Positions 35,950-44,663 of a DNA stretch of 64,000 bases are shown one piece after another. The notes beneath the pieces are model-generated. The model searched no databases. It was not told the origin of the DNA and worked only from the letters and a program-made list of their open reading frames with translations. The DNA comes from Candidatus Acidiferrales bacterium (GTDB lineage Bacteria; Bacteroidota; Ignavibacteria; Kryptoniales; JAKASW01), in NCBI GenBank assembly GCA_035515795.1, contig DATJAY010000035.1:284048-348047 (forward strand), in the 5' to 3' direction. Both the position numbers and the translations under genes were made by a program. Every line of letters begins with the position of its first letter. Positions within the stretch are counted from its first letter, which is position 1.

Positions 35950-37281
35950 ATGGCTGACAGTAGTCAAATAAAAAACTGGTATATATCGCTCTTCAAGGAT
36001 TTTGAAAACCATTTGAATGGAGAGAAGTCTTCCCGGTTTCACAAACTTCGCAAGGAAGCGATTACAAAGTTCGCTGAGCTTGATTTTCCCGATTTACACC
36101 AGGAAGATTGGCGGTTTACGGATGTGAGCCCGATCCTGAAATACAATTTCAACTATTCGACCAAAGGAATCCTTCCGTCGAAAGACGAATTCTTGAAATA
36201 CACATTTGAAGGAATGGAAGCTCATATCGTTGTATTTGTAAACGGTTTTTATTCGCCTGAGCTTTCGATTCTTCATCCGCCGCCGGCTGGGACAATAATG
36301 GGAAGCCTTGCGGCGGCGATGAAGCAGGGCGATGAGAGAATTCAAGATTGCATTTTGAAACGTACTGCTTCAGATATAAATACCTTTACAGCCCTCAACA
36401 CGGCGTTCGCAGTAGATGGTGCGTTCGTTTACATCCCGGAAAACACAGTGGTAGAAAAGCCCATCCATCTCATGTTCTTTTCGCACCTGGCAGACAAAAC
36501 GATTTCGCAACCGAGAAATCTTATTGTCGCCGGTAAGAATTCTCAAGCGAGAATTATCGAGCATTACATCGGCACGGGCAAAGACGTTTATTTCACAAAT
36601 ACCGTGACTGAACTCTATCTGGGTGAGGGCTCAAACGTTGAAACTGTCAAGGTCCAGGTGGAAGGCATGAACGCTTACCACATTGCGACAACAGAAGCAG
36701 TATTGGAATCGAACAGCAATTATGAATCGCAGGCGGTATCTCTTGGTGCGAATATTTACAGGCACAATTTGAATGTTATTTTGAAGGGGGAAGGCGGAAA
36801 TGCCGCGCTCGAAGGATTGTACCTCACTTCCGGCAGCCAGCTTTCCGATACCCACTCGCTGATCGATCACGCGGCTCCCCACTGCACGAGCCATGAAAAT
36901 TACAAAGGCATCCTGGATGACAGCTCCCGCGGTGTCTTCAACGGAAAAATAATGGTACGGAAAGGTGCACAGCAGACAAATTCGTACCAGGAAAATAGGA
37001 ACATAATTTTATCTAATGATGCAAAAGTAGACACCAAACCGCAGCTTGAAATTTTTGCCGATGATGTGAAGTGCTCGCATGGTGCGACCGTCGGTCAGCT
37101 CAACAAAGAATCGATTTTCTATCTGAGGTCGCGCGGAATTGGAGAAGAAGAGGCAAAATTGATTTTGATCTACGCATTTGCTAACGATGTGCTAAAAAAT
37201 GTTAAGATTGAAGAAATCCGGAACTCGCTCGAAACGGTTTTGTCGAACAGGTTTTTGAAAGTCCAGCAGGCTAACAGGTGA
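35950..37281 (+). CDS. sufD: Fe-S cluster assembly protein SufD
   Basis: SufD (443 residues) pairs with SufB in the SufBC2D complex and is needed for iron acquisition. The N-terminal helices contain FPDLHQEDWRFTDVSP. The beta-helix core follows, with SDTHSLIDHAAPHCTSHENYK and DDSSRGVFNGKIMVR. The C-terminal motif is KPQLEIFADDVKCSHGATVG with YLRSRGIGEEEAKLILIYAF, all diagnostic of SufD. The DUF59 gene starts 10 bases downstream. Confidence 0.96.
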   Translation: MADSSQIKNWYISLFKDFENHLNGEKSSRFHKLRKEAITKFAELDFPDLHQEDWRFTDVSPILKYNFNYSTKGILPSKDEFLKYTFEGMEAHIVVFVNGFYSPELSILHPPPAGTIMGSLAAAMKQGDERIQDCILKRTASDINTFTALNTAFAVDGAFVYIPENTVVEKPIHLMFFSHLADKTISQPRNLIVAGKNSQARIIEHYIGTGKDVYFTNTVTELYLGEGSNVETVKVQVEGMNAYHIATTEAVLESNSNYESQAVSLGANIYRHNLNVILKGEGGNAALEGLYLTSGSQLSDTHSLIDHAAPHCTSHENYKGILDDSSRGVFNGKIMVRKGAQQTNSYQENRNIILSNDAKVDTKPQLEIFADDVKCSHGATVGQLNKESIFYLRSRGIGEEEAKLILIYAFANDVLKNVKIEEIRNSLETVLSNRFLKVQQANR

Positions 37282-37291
37282 AGAGGTAAAA

Positions 37292-37630
37292 ATGTCTGAA
37301 GAGCCAAGCACGAAAGTCATAGATAAAAAAGGAATTGAAGATAAAGTCGTCGACGCCATAAAGGAGTGCTACGATCCTGAAATTCCCGTCAACATCTGGG
37401 AATTAGGGTTGGTATACGAGATAATTGTCAGCGACGATTTCGTCGTCCATGTAAAGATGACGCTTACTGCTCCCGGCTGTCCTGCGGCGCGGTCGCTGCC
37501 GATCGAGGTACACGAAAGGGTCGCACAGATACCTGAAGTCAAGGATGTCAATGTCGAGATTGTCTGGGAGCCGCCATGGACGCCTGAGATGATGTCACAG
37601 GAAGCGAAACTGGAATTAGGATTCATGTAA
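37292..37630 (+). CDS. DUF59 (MIP18/PaaD-like) SUF-associated Fe-S assembly protein
   Basis: A 112-residue protein. The conserved core DPEIPVNIWELGLVYEI and MTLTAPGCPAARSLP is that of SUF-linked DUF59 proteins (SufT-like). These take part in maturation of Fe-S proteins, probably at the transfer step; the cysteine in TAPGC is the reactive conserved residue. The C-terminal WEPPWTPEMMSQEAKLELGF tail is also typical. AGAGGT lies before the ATG. It belongs to the suf operon. Confidence 0.94.
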   Translation: MSEEPSTKVIDKKGIEDKVVDAIKECYDPEIPVNIWELGLVYEIIVSDDFVVHVKMTLTAPGCPAARSLPIEVHERVAQIPEVKDVNVEIVWEPPWTPEMMSQEAKLELGFM

Positions 37631-37671
37631 ACGGAACGCTGTTCACTGAACGGCAATGAGGTTGAAGGATT

Positions 37672-38148
37672 ATGAAAGTTAGTGCACAAGAAGAATATGG
37701 TTTGCGCTGTTTGCTGCGCATCGGGAGTGCGGATCAATCGGATGGTCTGACGATCCCGGAGATAAGCAGGATGGAAGGGTTGACTCCGGCAAACGTCGCA
37801 AAACTTCTCCGGATACTGCGTCTTGGCGGATTCATAGAGAGTGCACGCGGACGATCGGGTGGATACAAGCTGGCCCGGTCGGCAGATCGAATCATCGTCG
37901 GAGACGTTTTGACGCTGCTGGGCGGGAAGATTTACGAAGAAACGTTTTGCGGTTCACACACCGGCGCAATCGACGTGTGCAATCATATCATCGACTGCTC
38001 GATGCGCTCCCTCTGGCGATCTGTGCAAAGCGCGGTCAATGTCGTCCTGAAGAAAATAACGCTGAGAGATATGCTCGGGAACGAAAGAGTGGTGACGGAA
38101 TTAGTTACGGCATTGAATAAGGAAATTGCAGAAAGTCAGACGGCTTAG
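37672..38148 (+). CDS. Rrf2 family transcriptional regulator of the suf operon
   Basis: A 158-residue winged-helix regulator of the Rrf2 family. The DNA-binding part shows YGLRCLLRIG, LTIPEISRMEGLTPANVAKL and the wing GRSGGYKLAR. Three cysteines (Cys93, Cys103, Cys109) lie where IscR/SufR-type proteins bind a [2Fe-2S] or [4Fe-4S] cluster. This suggests Fe-S sensing and feedback on suf expression. In many relatives the regulator is the first gene; here it is last, 41 bases after the DUF59 gene. GAAGGA precedes the ATG. No operator site could be identified. Confidence 0.9.
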   Translation: MKVSAQEEYGLRCLLRIGSADQSDGLTIPEISRMEGLTPANVAKLLRILRLGGFIESARGRSGGYKLARSADRIIVGDVLTLLGGKIYEETFCGSHTGAIDVCNHIIDCSMRSLWRSVQSAVNVVLKKITLRDMLGNERVVTELVTALNKEIAESQTA

Positions 38149-38159
38149 CAAAAAGTCAT

Positions 38160-39086
38160 TCAGGCGATTCGTTTCTTAAACAGCTCAACGATCGCCGGCG
38201 TGATGTCAACGATAGATTCTAATTTTCCCTTAAAAAAATCAACGTGCTCGCCTGCTACTGCGGTGAGCGATGAATTGAGTGTGTGAGTTCTCACGGAGAG
38301 GTCCTCTACGTTCCCGTGATCGCTCGATATCAGGATTGTCAGATTTCTCAGCCCGTCTTCCACGATTCCCCCGAGAAATTCGTCGAACGTTCTCAACACT
38401 TTTTCTGCCATCGCCTTGTTCTGATCGTGCCCCGCCTTGTCCGTCAGGAAGAATTCGAACATTGTAAAATCATGTTTGTCCGCAATCCGTCTAAGGATTT
38501 TTCCCGAATCGAAAGGCATCATCGGTTTGATGTCTGAATAGCCGAGATTTGAATCCCACCTTTCAGCAGTTATGTCGGCGGAAATTCCATCGCCGCTCCG
38601 AAGCGAGTCGGCCGTGCAAAGCGGAACGCCGCTCATAATGCATGAGAGCGTCGTAGCGCTAAGCCTTCGCTGGCCCGACTCGACATATTCGAAAAACTGT
38701 CTAGGGAATGCATTCGCAAAGTGAACCTCTGCGCCCAGACTCTTCAGTGACTTAAAAATATTCTTGTCTTCGAGAATCGGCCGAATCTGCGAATGCGGAT
38801 AGGGGCCGAAGTGCATCCCGATAGCCTGGGCAGCGTTGACTCCCGTGAATAGCGTTACCTGTCCCGTGCCGCTTTGGGGCAATCCTTCAACGCCAAGGAG
38901 CGCATCACATGGCTGGATGAAAGTTGTGCCGTTCTGCATCGAAGGATTTCCCTTCGACGGGATGCCGCCAAAGATCTTTTTTATATGTTTGAGGTCAACG
39001 GAGAAGAATGGATTTGTTTCAGGATCGTCATCGCCGATTCCGACACCATCTAGAAAGAGAAAGAGGAAATGCGGTGCGCCGGTCAC
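38160..39086 (-). CDS. Phosphoglycerate-mutase-like metalloenzyme
   Basis: A 308-residue protein of the alkaline-phosphatase/iPGM metalloenzyme superfamily, read from GTG 39086. The metal-site motifs are visible: FLFLDGVGIGDDD near the N-terminus, GLPQSGTGQVTLFTG with the likely nucleophile Ser/Thr, and TDKAGHDQNK and SSDHGNVED in the C-terminal half. It lacks the inserted domain of true iPGM, so the substrate is unknown; a phosphomonoesterase or phosphotransferase is likely. Its stop faces the Rrf2 stop across 11 bases. Confidence 0.85.
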   Translation of the reverse strand: MTGAPHFLFLFLDGVGIGDDDPETNPFFSVDLKHIKKIFGGIPSKGNPSMQNGTTFIQPCDALLGVEGLPQSGTGQVTLFTGVNAAQAIGMHFGPYPHSQIRPILEDKNIFKSLKSLGAEVHFANAFPRQFFEYVESGQRRLSATTLSCIMSGVPLCTADSLRSGDGISADITAERWDSNLGYSDIKPMMPFDSGKILRRIADKHDFTMFEFFLTDKAGHDQNKAMAEKVLRTFDEFLGGIVEDGLRNLTILISSDHGNVEDLSVRTHTLNSSLTAVAGEHVDFFKGKLESIVDITPAIVELFKKRIA

Positions 39087-39125
39087 ATACGCCTCAAGAG
39101 AAAGCAGTCCGCGCTTGCCTCACCG

Positions 39126-39593
39126 TCATTTGCCGTCAAGATCATTTTCTACAGTATCAATTATTATTGTCACCGGTCCGTCATTAACCAACTCAACATC
39201 CATCATCTCGCGAAAAATTCCTGTCGCGACTTTTTCTTTACCGAGAGATTTTTGGAGGCATCCGACAAAATAATTATATAATCGTTCCGCAGGCTCCGGT
39301 CTTGCCGCTCTCATGAAGTTCGGGCGATTTCCCCTCCTTGTTTCTCCGTAAAGAGTGAACTGGGATACAACCATCGCTGAGCCGCGGGTGTCCTTGACCG
39401 AAAGATTCATTTTTCCCGCAGAGTCCTCAAAAATCCGGAGCGCGGCAGACTTATCGGCAAGACTGCGCGCATCGGTTTCAGAATCTTCTTCATGCACGCC
39501 GAGGAAAATCAGAATGCCCGGACCTATTTCACTTTCAATTGCCCCATTTATTCTCACCGCGCATTTCCTGACCCGCTGGATAACGGCCTTCAT
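39126..39593 (-). CDS. dtd: D-aminoacyl-tRNA deacylase
   Basis: Dtd (155 residues) hydrolyses D-amino acids, and mischarged glycine, from tRNA and so protects chirality of translation. MKAVIQRVRKCAVRI, VSQFTLYGETRRGNRPNF and the cross-subunit cis-Pro loop LVNDGPVTI are diagnostic. It starts one base downstream of the prmC stop, a tightly packed pair. Confidence 0.96.
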   Translation of the reverse strand: MKAVIQRVRKCAVRINGAIESEIGPGILIFLGVHEEDSETDARSLADKSAALRIFEDSAGKMNLSVKDTRGSAMVVSQFTLYGETRRGNRPNFMRAARPEPAERLYNYFVGCLQKSLGKEKVATGIFREMMDVELVNDGPVTIIIDTVENDLDGK

Positions 39594-40475
39594 TTAAAAC
39601 CTTGCACTCACAACCCGATCAATATTGGAAAGATCTTTCCTGGTTTGAACTTCCTGACCGCCGGCTTCGATGAAAATTTTCTTGACATCTTTCGTCTGAT
39701 CGAACGATGTCTCTACGAAAACCCATCCTTCCTGATTCAGAAAAACCCGAGACATTTGCGAGATTTTTTTGAAGAACGTCAAGCCATCGGCACCGTCACT
39801 CAGCGCATCAAGGGGTTCAAACTCTTTTATATCGGCGTCGAGGGTCTTAAATGCTGATTCGCAAACATACGGAGGATTTGAAACGATAATGTCAAATCGT
39901 CTATTGAAAACATTTTCTGTGATCGTCAAAAAATCCACCTCGACGAACTCGATCCGTTCTTCCGTCCCGGTCAGCTTCGCATTCTCGTGTGCCAAGCCTA
40001 GAGCATCTTTGCTCTTATCGAGCGAGGTGATTCGGGAGTTTGTCAAGAATTTTGCGAGTGCAACATCGATGCAGCCCGACCCCGTTCCGATGTCGAGAAT
40101 ATTCAGATTATCCTTCTGTGAAAGGCGAGTCCTGCAATGTTCGATGACGGTTTCGACGAGCGTTTCTGTCTCCGGCCGCGGGATGAGTGCACGGCGGTCG
40201 GTTTTCATCTCGATGGAATAGAAATTAGTCTTGCCGAGGATGTACTGTACCGGTTCATGAGCGAGCCTTCTCTTCAGCAGAGCTTTGAATCTTTCAAGTT
40301 CGTCTTTCTTCAAAGGCTGGTCATGCTTGACGTAAAGATCGAATCTTTTCATTCCGAGCGTTGTGGAGAGAAGGAGTTCGATGTTCAGTCGCGCTTCATC
40401 AAAACCTTTTTCGGTGAGATAGTCCGTCCCCCACTTGATCATTTCCAGAACTGTCCAGATTTTTTTCCCGCTCAT
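39594..40475 (-). CDS. prmC: Peptide chain release factor N(5)-glutamine methyltransferase
   Basis: PrmC (293 residues) methylates the GGQ glutamine of release factors RF1 and RF2, which speeds termination. The N-terminal helical domain contains ARLNIELLLSTTLGMKR. The Rossmann domain has the SAM motif ILDIGTGSGCIDVALAKF and the catalytic SNPPYV. An upstream TTG would add 12 residues, but ATG 40475 starts at the usual position for the family. dtd follows directly. Confidence 0.95.
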   Translation of the reverse strand: MSGKKIWTVLEMIKWGTDYLTEKGFDEARLNIELLLSTTLGMKRFDLYVKHDQPLKKDELERFKALLKRRLAHEPVQYILGKTNFYSIEMKTDRRALIPRPETETLVETVIEHCRTRLSQKDNLNILDIGTGSGCIDVALAKFLTNSRITSLDKSKDALGLAHENAKLTGTEERIEFVEVDFLTITENVFNRRFDIIVSNPPYVCESAFKTLDADIKEFEPLDALSDGADGLTFFKKISQMSRVFLNQEGWVFVETSFDQTKDVKKIFIEAGGQEVQTRKDLSNIDRVVSARF

Positions 40476-40580
40476 CGAGTTTAAAATAATAGGATATGCG
40501 GGACGCCGCAAGGCGGCACTTGAACGGCCAATGCTACTCTCTAATCATAAGTTTTTACAGTAGATTCTTTTCGACCGGAT

Positions 40581-41471
40581 TTATATCGTAGTCTGGACGA
40601 CGTCAACCGAATGAGTTTCTGATAAACTCTCTACACCCGCTATTGAATTTAGTCCACGGGTATATCTGTAATAATCAAAGTACTTCGAGATGTCATCGGA
40701 ATTTCTCTTTTCTCTGAGTCGTCTGCGAATCAGTTTTACGTTTTCAGGGTCAATGTCAATGCCTATCGAATTTCTTTTCAATTGCTGAGCAACGATGAGT
40801 GTCGTTCCAGTGCCGGCAAACGGGTCAAACACCGTGTCGCCGACCTTGCTTGACGACATGATTATCCTTAAAAGCAAAGCAATTGGAGATTGCTGCTTAT
40901 GCCACCTCTTGCCATTTTCCATCCTTATGGCCTCATCGCCGGCAAAATAACCTGAAGTCAATTCACGAATATCGTCCCAGATGTCGGTAAGAAAAATTCC
41001 TGAGTCCCTATCGCGCCTATATTCAGGAGGAAGAGGAGGCGATATTCTAAGCCGGTTGAAGACTCTCGGCTTTTCACCTTTGACAGCGTAAGCGATTACC
41101 TGAAATTGCTTTCCATATCTATTCGTACCCGGAACCGCAGATGTTTTCTTTTTCCATATTATTAAGTTCTGGAATGACCATCCAGTTTTTCTCAGAGTAC
41201 TAAGGACGAATTCGGTATTTTTCTCGCGCTGCATGAAATAGACAGCTCCGCCATTTACGGTGCGATTGAAGATTTCCCGCGAAGTTTTTTCCATCCACTC
41301 CCAATAATCTTCTTGCGGCAATCTATCATCGAAAAACTTGTATTCTTTTCCCTGATTGAACGGCGGATCCAAAAATGACAAGTGAAATTCTTTAGACGGA
41401 TTTTGACTGAACCAATCAATTACGTCGGCATTCGATAACTCATAGCTGATGGTTGCTCGCCGATGGCTCAT
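40581..41471 (-). CDS. Orphan DNA methyltransferase (beta-type N6-adenine or N4-cytosine)
   Basis: A 296-residue site-specific DNA methyltransferase. Catalytic motif IV (LSFLDPPFNQG) comes early and the SAM motif I (FDPFAGTGTTLIV) late, the beta order. The stretch between (about residues 95-215) is the target-recognition region. The adjacent FDDRLPQEDYWEWME segment is common in this group. DPPF fits N6-adenine better than N4-cytosine (SPP), but both occur. No restriction enzyme lies beside it, so it is an orphan or the methylation arm of a dispersed system. Confidence 0.9.
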   Translation of the reverse strand: MSHRRATISYELSNADVIDWFSQNPSKEFHLSFLDPPFNQGKEYKFFDDRLPQEDYWEWMEKTSREIFNRTVNGGAVYFMQREKNTEFVLSTLRKTGWSFQNLIIWKKKTSAVPGTNRYGKQFQVIAYAVKGEKPRVFNRLRISPPLPPEYRRDRDSGIFLTDIWDDIRELTSGYFAGDEAIRMENGKRWHKQQSPIALLLRIIMSSSKVGDTVFDPFAGTGTTLIVAQQLKRNSIGIDIDPENVKLIRRRLREKRNSDDISKYFDYYRYTRGLNSIAGVESLSETHSVDVVQTTI

Positions 41472-41498
41472 TCGTGATAATATACTTTACAGCCGAGT

Positions 41499-42008
41499 CT
41501 AATGCATTTCTTCCGTAGATTTGCTCTCGAGTATCTCCACAATGTTGTCGCCGATGTCTCCTTTGGGTTCCTCGACAATTCTGCCTATCTCTTTCCCATC
41601 ATGATAGAAAATAAATGTCGGGACTTTTTCAATGTTGAGCCCGGCCGTCAGCTGGTCACGCCAGCCCTTGGAACGCGGCACCGTTATGAATCCGATTTTG
41701 CGTGCCAGTGCGGTACTGTCCATGATGCTGAGGAACATCGGAACCCACATGTGGCTGTCGGAGCACCACGAGCCTAAGACGATCAGCACTGAATCGCCTG
41801 CCTCAAGGGAGTCTATCTGATGAATCAACTTCACTTGCGGCTTGTATACAGAATAGTTTTCCCTGTACCATGATGAATCCTGAAATGCCGATCTTTCGAC
41901 AGGACCGATCAGGATCCTCTCCTGAGAAATAGAATCCGTAGCAACGGTCTGAGCATCGGTCACATTGGAAAGCGCCGACGCAATCGCGATTGCCATGATT
42001 ATTTTCAT
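41499..42008 (-). CDS. Exported thioredoxin-fold protein with a single active-site Cys
   Basis: A 169-residue protein with a signal peptide (cleavage near TDAQ) and GGGGAAG ribosome-binding site. The thioredoxin fold is shown by VLIVLGSWCSDSHMWVP and the cis-proline loop IEKVPTFIFYHDGKEIGRI. In place of CXXC it has WCSDS, so only the N-terminal cysteine remains. This variant recurs in Bacteroidota. Possible roles are thiol reduction, bacillithiol-type or peroxiredoxin-like chemistry; none can be decided. It lies between the methyltransferase and nadK. Confidence 0.87.
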   Translation of the reverse strand: MKIIMAIAIASALSNVTDAQTVATDSISQERILIGPVERSAFQDSSWYRENYSVYKPQVKLIHQIDSLEAGDSVLIVLGSWCSDSHMWVPMFLSIMDSTALARKIGFITVPRSKGWRDQLTAGLNIEKVPTFIFYHDGKEIGRIVEEPKGDIGDNIVEILESKSTEEMH

Positions 42009-42064
42009 GTTCTTCCCCGGTCACCAAATGGAAAATTCGGGAAGGCAAGCATTGCGGAGGATTC

Positions 42065-42994
42065 TCATTGATCGGCTCTTATATCCACACCCCACATCAA
42101 TTTTGTCCGCAGCAGGTTGAAGAAGCCGTTCTTACTCTTCCTGAGAAGTTTTATTCTGTATGGCGCAAGGGAGACTTTGAGTTCCGCAGGCTGTGTGAGG
42201 ACTTGTGACGTCTGTCCGTCGGCGCTCACCATGATTTGTTTCTCCCCCATAGGCTGAGAGGCCGATCGTACCACGATGCGGATTTCGGAATCGTCGGGAA
42301 CAATTACAGGACGCGCGGTGAGTGTGTGCGGCGATATCGGGCTTATCGCGATGACGCGGCTTTCCGGCGAGATTATCGGACCGCCCGTGGACAGCGAATA
42401 ACCGGTCGAGCCGGTCGGCGTACTGATGACTATGCCGTCGGCACGATACGTAATCAGATATTCCGAATCGACATAGGTCTCCAAATCTATCATTCGCGAG
42501 GAGCCGGCTTTGTCGATGACGATATCGTTCAACGCAAATATCGTCGAAGACTTGCCATCTTTTTCAAACGAAGCCTGCAGGGTTGCCCGTTCCTCGAGAT
42601 TGAACTTTCCCTTGAAGAGCTCATCGATGCTGTTTCTCAATTCATCGAAATTCAGCTCTGCCAAAAAACCCAGTTTGCCGAGATTAATTCCGAGGATCGG
42701 CTTGCCGCTCCCTCCGACGAGTTTTGCGGTTCGCAGGATTGTACCATCTCCGCCGAGGGAAACGATGATGTCCGAGCAGCTGGCGATCTCGGAATACTGC
42801 ATACTGGATTTGCCTGCGTCGTAGTTGCACTTTGTCTTCATTTGTGCGGCGATTTCATGCTGAACCGTGAATTTTATCTTCCGTTCCTCGAGGATCCCGA
42901 TCAACGCGCAGGCAGTTTCGCACGTCGAGGGTTTCGCAATGTTGCCCACGATTCCTATCAAAAGGTTTTTCGGCGGGACAAATTTACTTTTCAT
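42065..42994 (-). CDS. nadK: NAD kinase
   Basis: NadK (309 residues) phosphorylates NAD to NADP with ATP or polyphosphate. The catalytic GGDG motif is in VSLGGDGTILRTAKLV, followed by LGINLGKLGFLAEL. The second diagnostic site is STPTGSTGYSLSTGGPII, then SPHTLTARPVIVPD. The C-terminal tail has about 30 extra residues after the last beta-strand. ATG 42994 is in the usual place. Confidence 0.96.
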   Translation of the reverse strand: MKSKFVPPKNLLIGIVGNIAKPSTCETACALIGILEERKIKFTVQHEIAAQMKTKCNYDAGKSSMQYSEIASCSDIIVSLGGDGTILRTAKLVGGSGKPILGINLGKLGFLAELNFDELRNSIDELFKGKFNLEERATLQASFEKDGKSSTIFALNDIVIDKAGSSRMIDLETYVDSEYLITYRADGIVISTPTGSTGYSLSTGGPIISPESRVIAISPISPHTLTARPVIVPDDSEIRIVVRSASQPMGEKQIMVSADGQTSQVLTQPAELKVSLAPYRIKLLRKSKNGFFNLLRTKLMWGVDIRADQ

Positions 42995-43051
42995 CTCCGG
43001 TCTGTGAGTTCAATCCTTGTTCATTTTATGTTAAACCCGATAAAATTTCAA

Positions 43052-43552
43052 TTACTTAAGAAGCTTCAACCCGGCCTGCCAGATTGTTTTCTCGCGCGCT
43101 GCATCAGGGCCGTTTATTGTCGCCTTGCGAAATTGCTTCAAAATGTCTTCGACTTTGGGATTGTCGATCTTGGCGTTCTCCAGCCGTACCACTAAGATCG
43201 CGTCGATGATCGGAACCTGAATATTCTTCTCATCGACGTAGAATGAATCCAGCCGATCACGAATCTGACCGACGTCCATGCCGATAAAAACCCGGTTGAA
43301 ATCGATCGCGTCAGCTTTCAGATCGGCGTGCTGCGACCAGAAGGAAGACATATTATCCAGTCCGTCGACGTAAAATGTTTTGCGGGACAGAGTCTCGGTG
43401 GGTGTGCCGATAACGAGGTTTTTCCATGTTATACCGTTCTGCGCACCGATCATCGGCTCCTGTGCTCGCGCAGTACAGATACCGCCGAGAAATGTCATCA
43501 ACGCCAGCAGCAACGAGTTTCTTCTCATATTTTTCTTTTCAAGAATCCTCAT
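43052..43552 (-). CDS. Exported protein of unknown function
   Basis: A 166-residue protein I do not recognise. GAGAGGT lies six bases before ATG 43552, which supports this start. The signal peptide ends near TARAQ. The mature part is alpha/beta mixed without cysteines: a strand-rich start (NGITWKNLVIGTPTETL), a conserved-looking FIGMDVGQIRDRLDSFYVD and a C-terminal helical part (KVEDILKQFRKATING). It probably acts in the periplasm. It is in the same direction as nadK and the Gfo/Idh gene. Confidence 0.75.
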   Translation of the reverse strand: MRILEKKNMRRNSLLLALMTFLGGICTARAQEPMIGAQNGITWKNLVIGTPTETLSRKTFYVDGLDNMSSFWSQHADLKADAIDFNRVFIGMDVGQIRDRLDSFYVDEKNIQVPIIDAILVVRLENAKIDNPKVEDILKQFRKATINGPDAAREKTIWQAGLKLLK

Positions 43553-43611
43553 TTGATACCTCTCATGAAATTACGGCGTCCTAATACTCTATACTCTCCA
43601 ATTCTACCATT

Positions 43612-44598
43612 CTACAGCCGTAGCTTCTTCCATTTCTTCGCCGATTCGATTGCTGAAACTATCGTCTGGAAATCCATGTATGCTTTTTGGAATGTACTTA
43701 GGGGTTCCTTTCCATTGACAATGCAGTCGTAAAAATCTTCAAGCTGATGCTGGTATCCTCTCTCGGTCTCAATTCTTTCCTCGATTTCCTCCATGTGCTG
43801 ACGTTTCAACGTGACAACATTTCCCTCCATTACAATCGTTCCTTTGTCGCCCAAGATCATAAGTCTGCTCTCGTTAACGCCCTGGGCACTGAAATACATA
43901 TTGAATATTCCGTTTACTCCATTTTCAAAGACAAACTGGAACGACATGGAATCCATTCTTCCTATCGCCGGATTCACGCTTCGATTGAAGGCGATTCCGG
44001 ATTTGATATCACCGAAGAGATCGCGAAGCACCGCGATGTTGTGAATTCCCGCATCCGTCACGAAACCGCCCGGGTATTTGTGGTCAATGCGCCACTTCGT
44101 CTTTGCGTATTTGTTGTCGGTGTCGGTCACTGTGAACTGATCCCAGAACACCGAGTAAGGCCCGCCGATCTTTCCATCATGGATCATTTGCTCTATTCGT
44201 TTGAATACGGGGTTATACCTGTAGTTCTCTGCGACCATCATGACCTGTTTGTATTTTCCGACAAGCTTGGTCATCATCCTGGCATCGTGAAGACTTGAAG
44301 CAATCGGCTTTTCGACAATCACGTGCTTTCCCGCTTCGAGAGAATCTTTTGTCGCGACAAAATTAAGTTCAACTGGAAGGATGATATCAACCGCTTCAAC
44401 TTTCGGATTTCTCAACATCTCATGATAATCAAGGACGTACGGCACGCCGCCGACGAGTTGAGAGAATTCTTTCGCCTTTCCCTCGCTGTGATTGCACACC
44501 ATAACGATCTCGAATTTATCCTTCAAATTTTGAAGAGCGGGAAGATGCAGGTCCTTCGCTGCGATTCCGGTGCCGATAATTCCGAGCTTAACTTTCAC
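43612..44598 (-). CDS. Gfo/Idh/MocA family oxidoreductase
   Basis: A 328-residue NAD(P)-dependent dehydrogenase starting at GTG 44598 after AGGAG. The Rossmann motif is LGIIGTGIAAKDLHLPAL; the nicotinamide-side motif is GKHVIVEKPIASS. The C-terminal beta-sheet domain contains DAGIHNIAVLRDLFGD, with the His typical of the catalytic site. It acts on a sugar or cyclitol derivative that cannot be named. The MFS transporter upstream on the same strand may deliver a related substrate; that is inference. Confidence 0.92.
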   Translation of the reverse strand: MKVKLGIIGTGIAAKDLHLPALQNLKDKFEIVMVCNHSEGKAKEFSQLVGGVPYVLDYHEMLRNPKVEAVDIILPVELNFVATKDSLEAGKHVIVEKPIASSLHDARMMTKLVGKYKQVMMVAENYRYNPVFKRIEQMIHDGKIGGPYSVFWDQFTVTDTDNKYAKTKWRIDHKYPGGFVTDAGIHNIAVLRDLFGDIKSGIAFNRSVNPAIGRMDSMSFQFVFENGVNGIFNMYFSAQGVNESRLMILGDKGTIVMEGNVVTLKRQHMEEIEERIETERGYQHQLEDFYDCIVNGKEPLSTFQKAYMDFQTIVSAIESAKKWKKLRL

Positions 44599-44663
44599 CA
44601 GCCAACTCCTTTTGTCTCTTACTAAATTTAGTTATGCGTGATAGCTTTTAAAAATTTTTCCTG

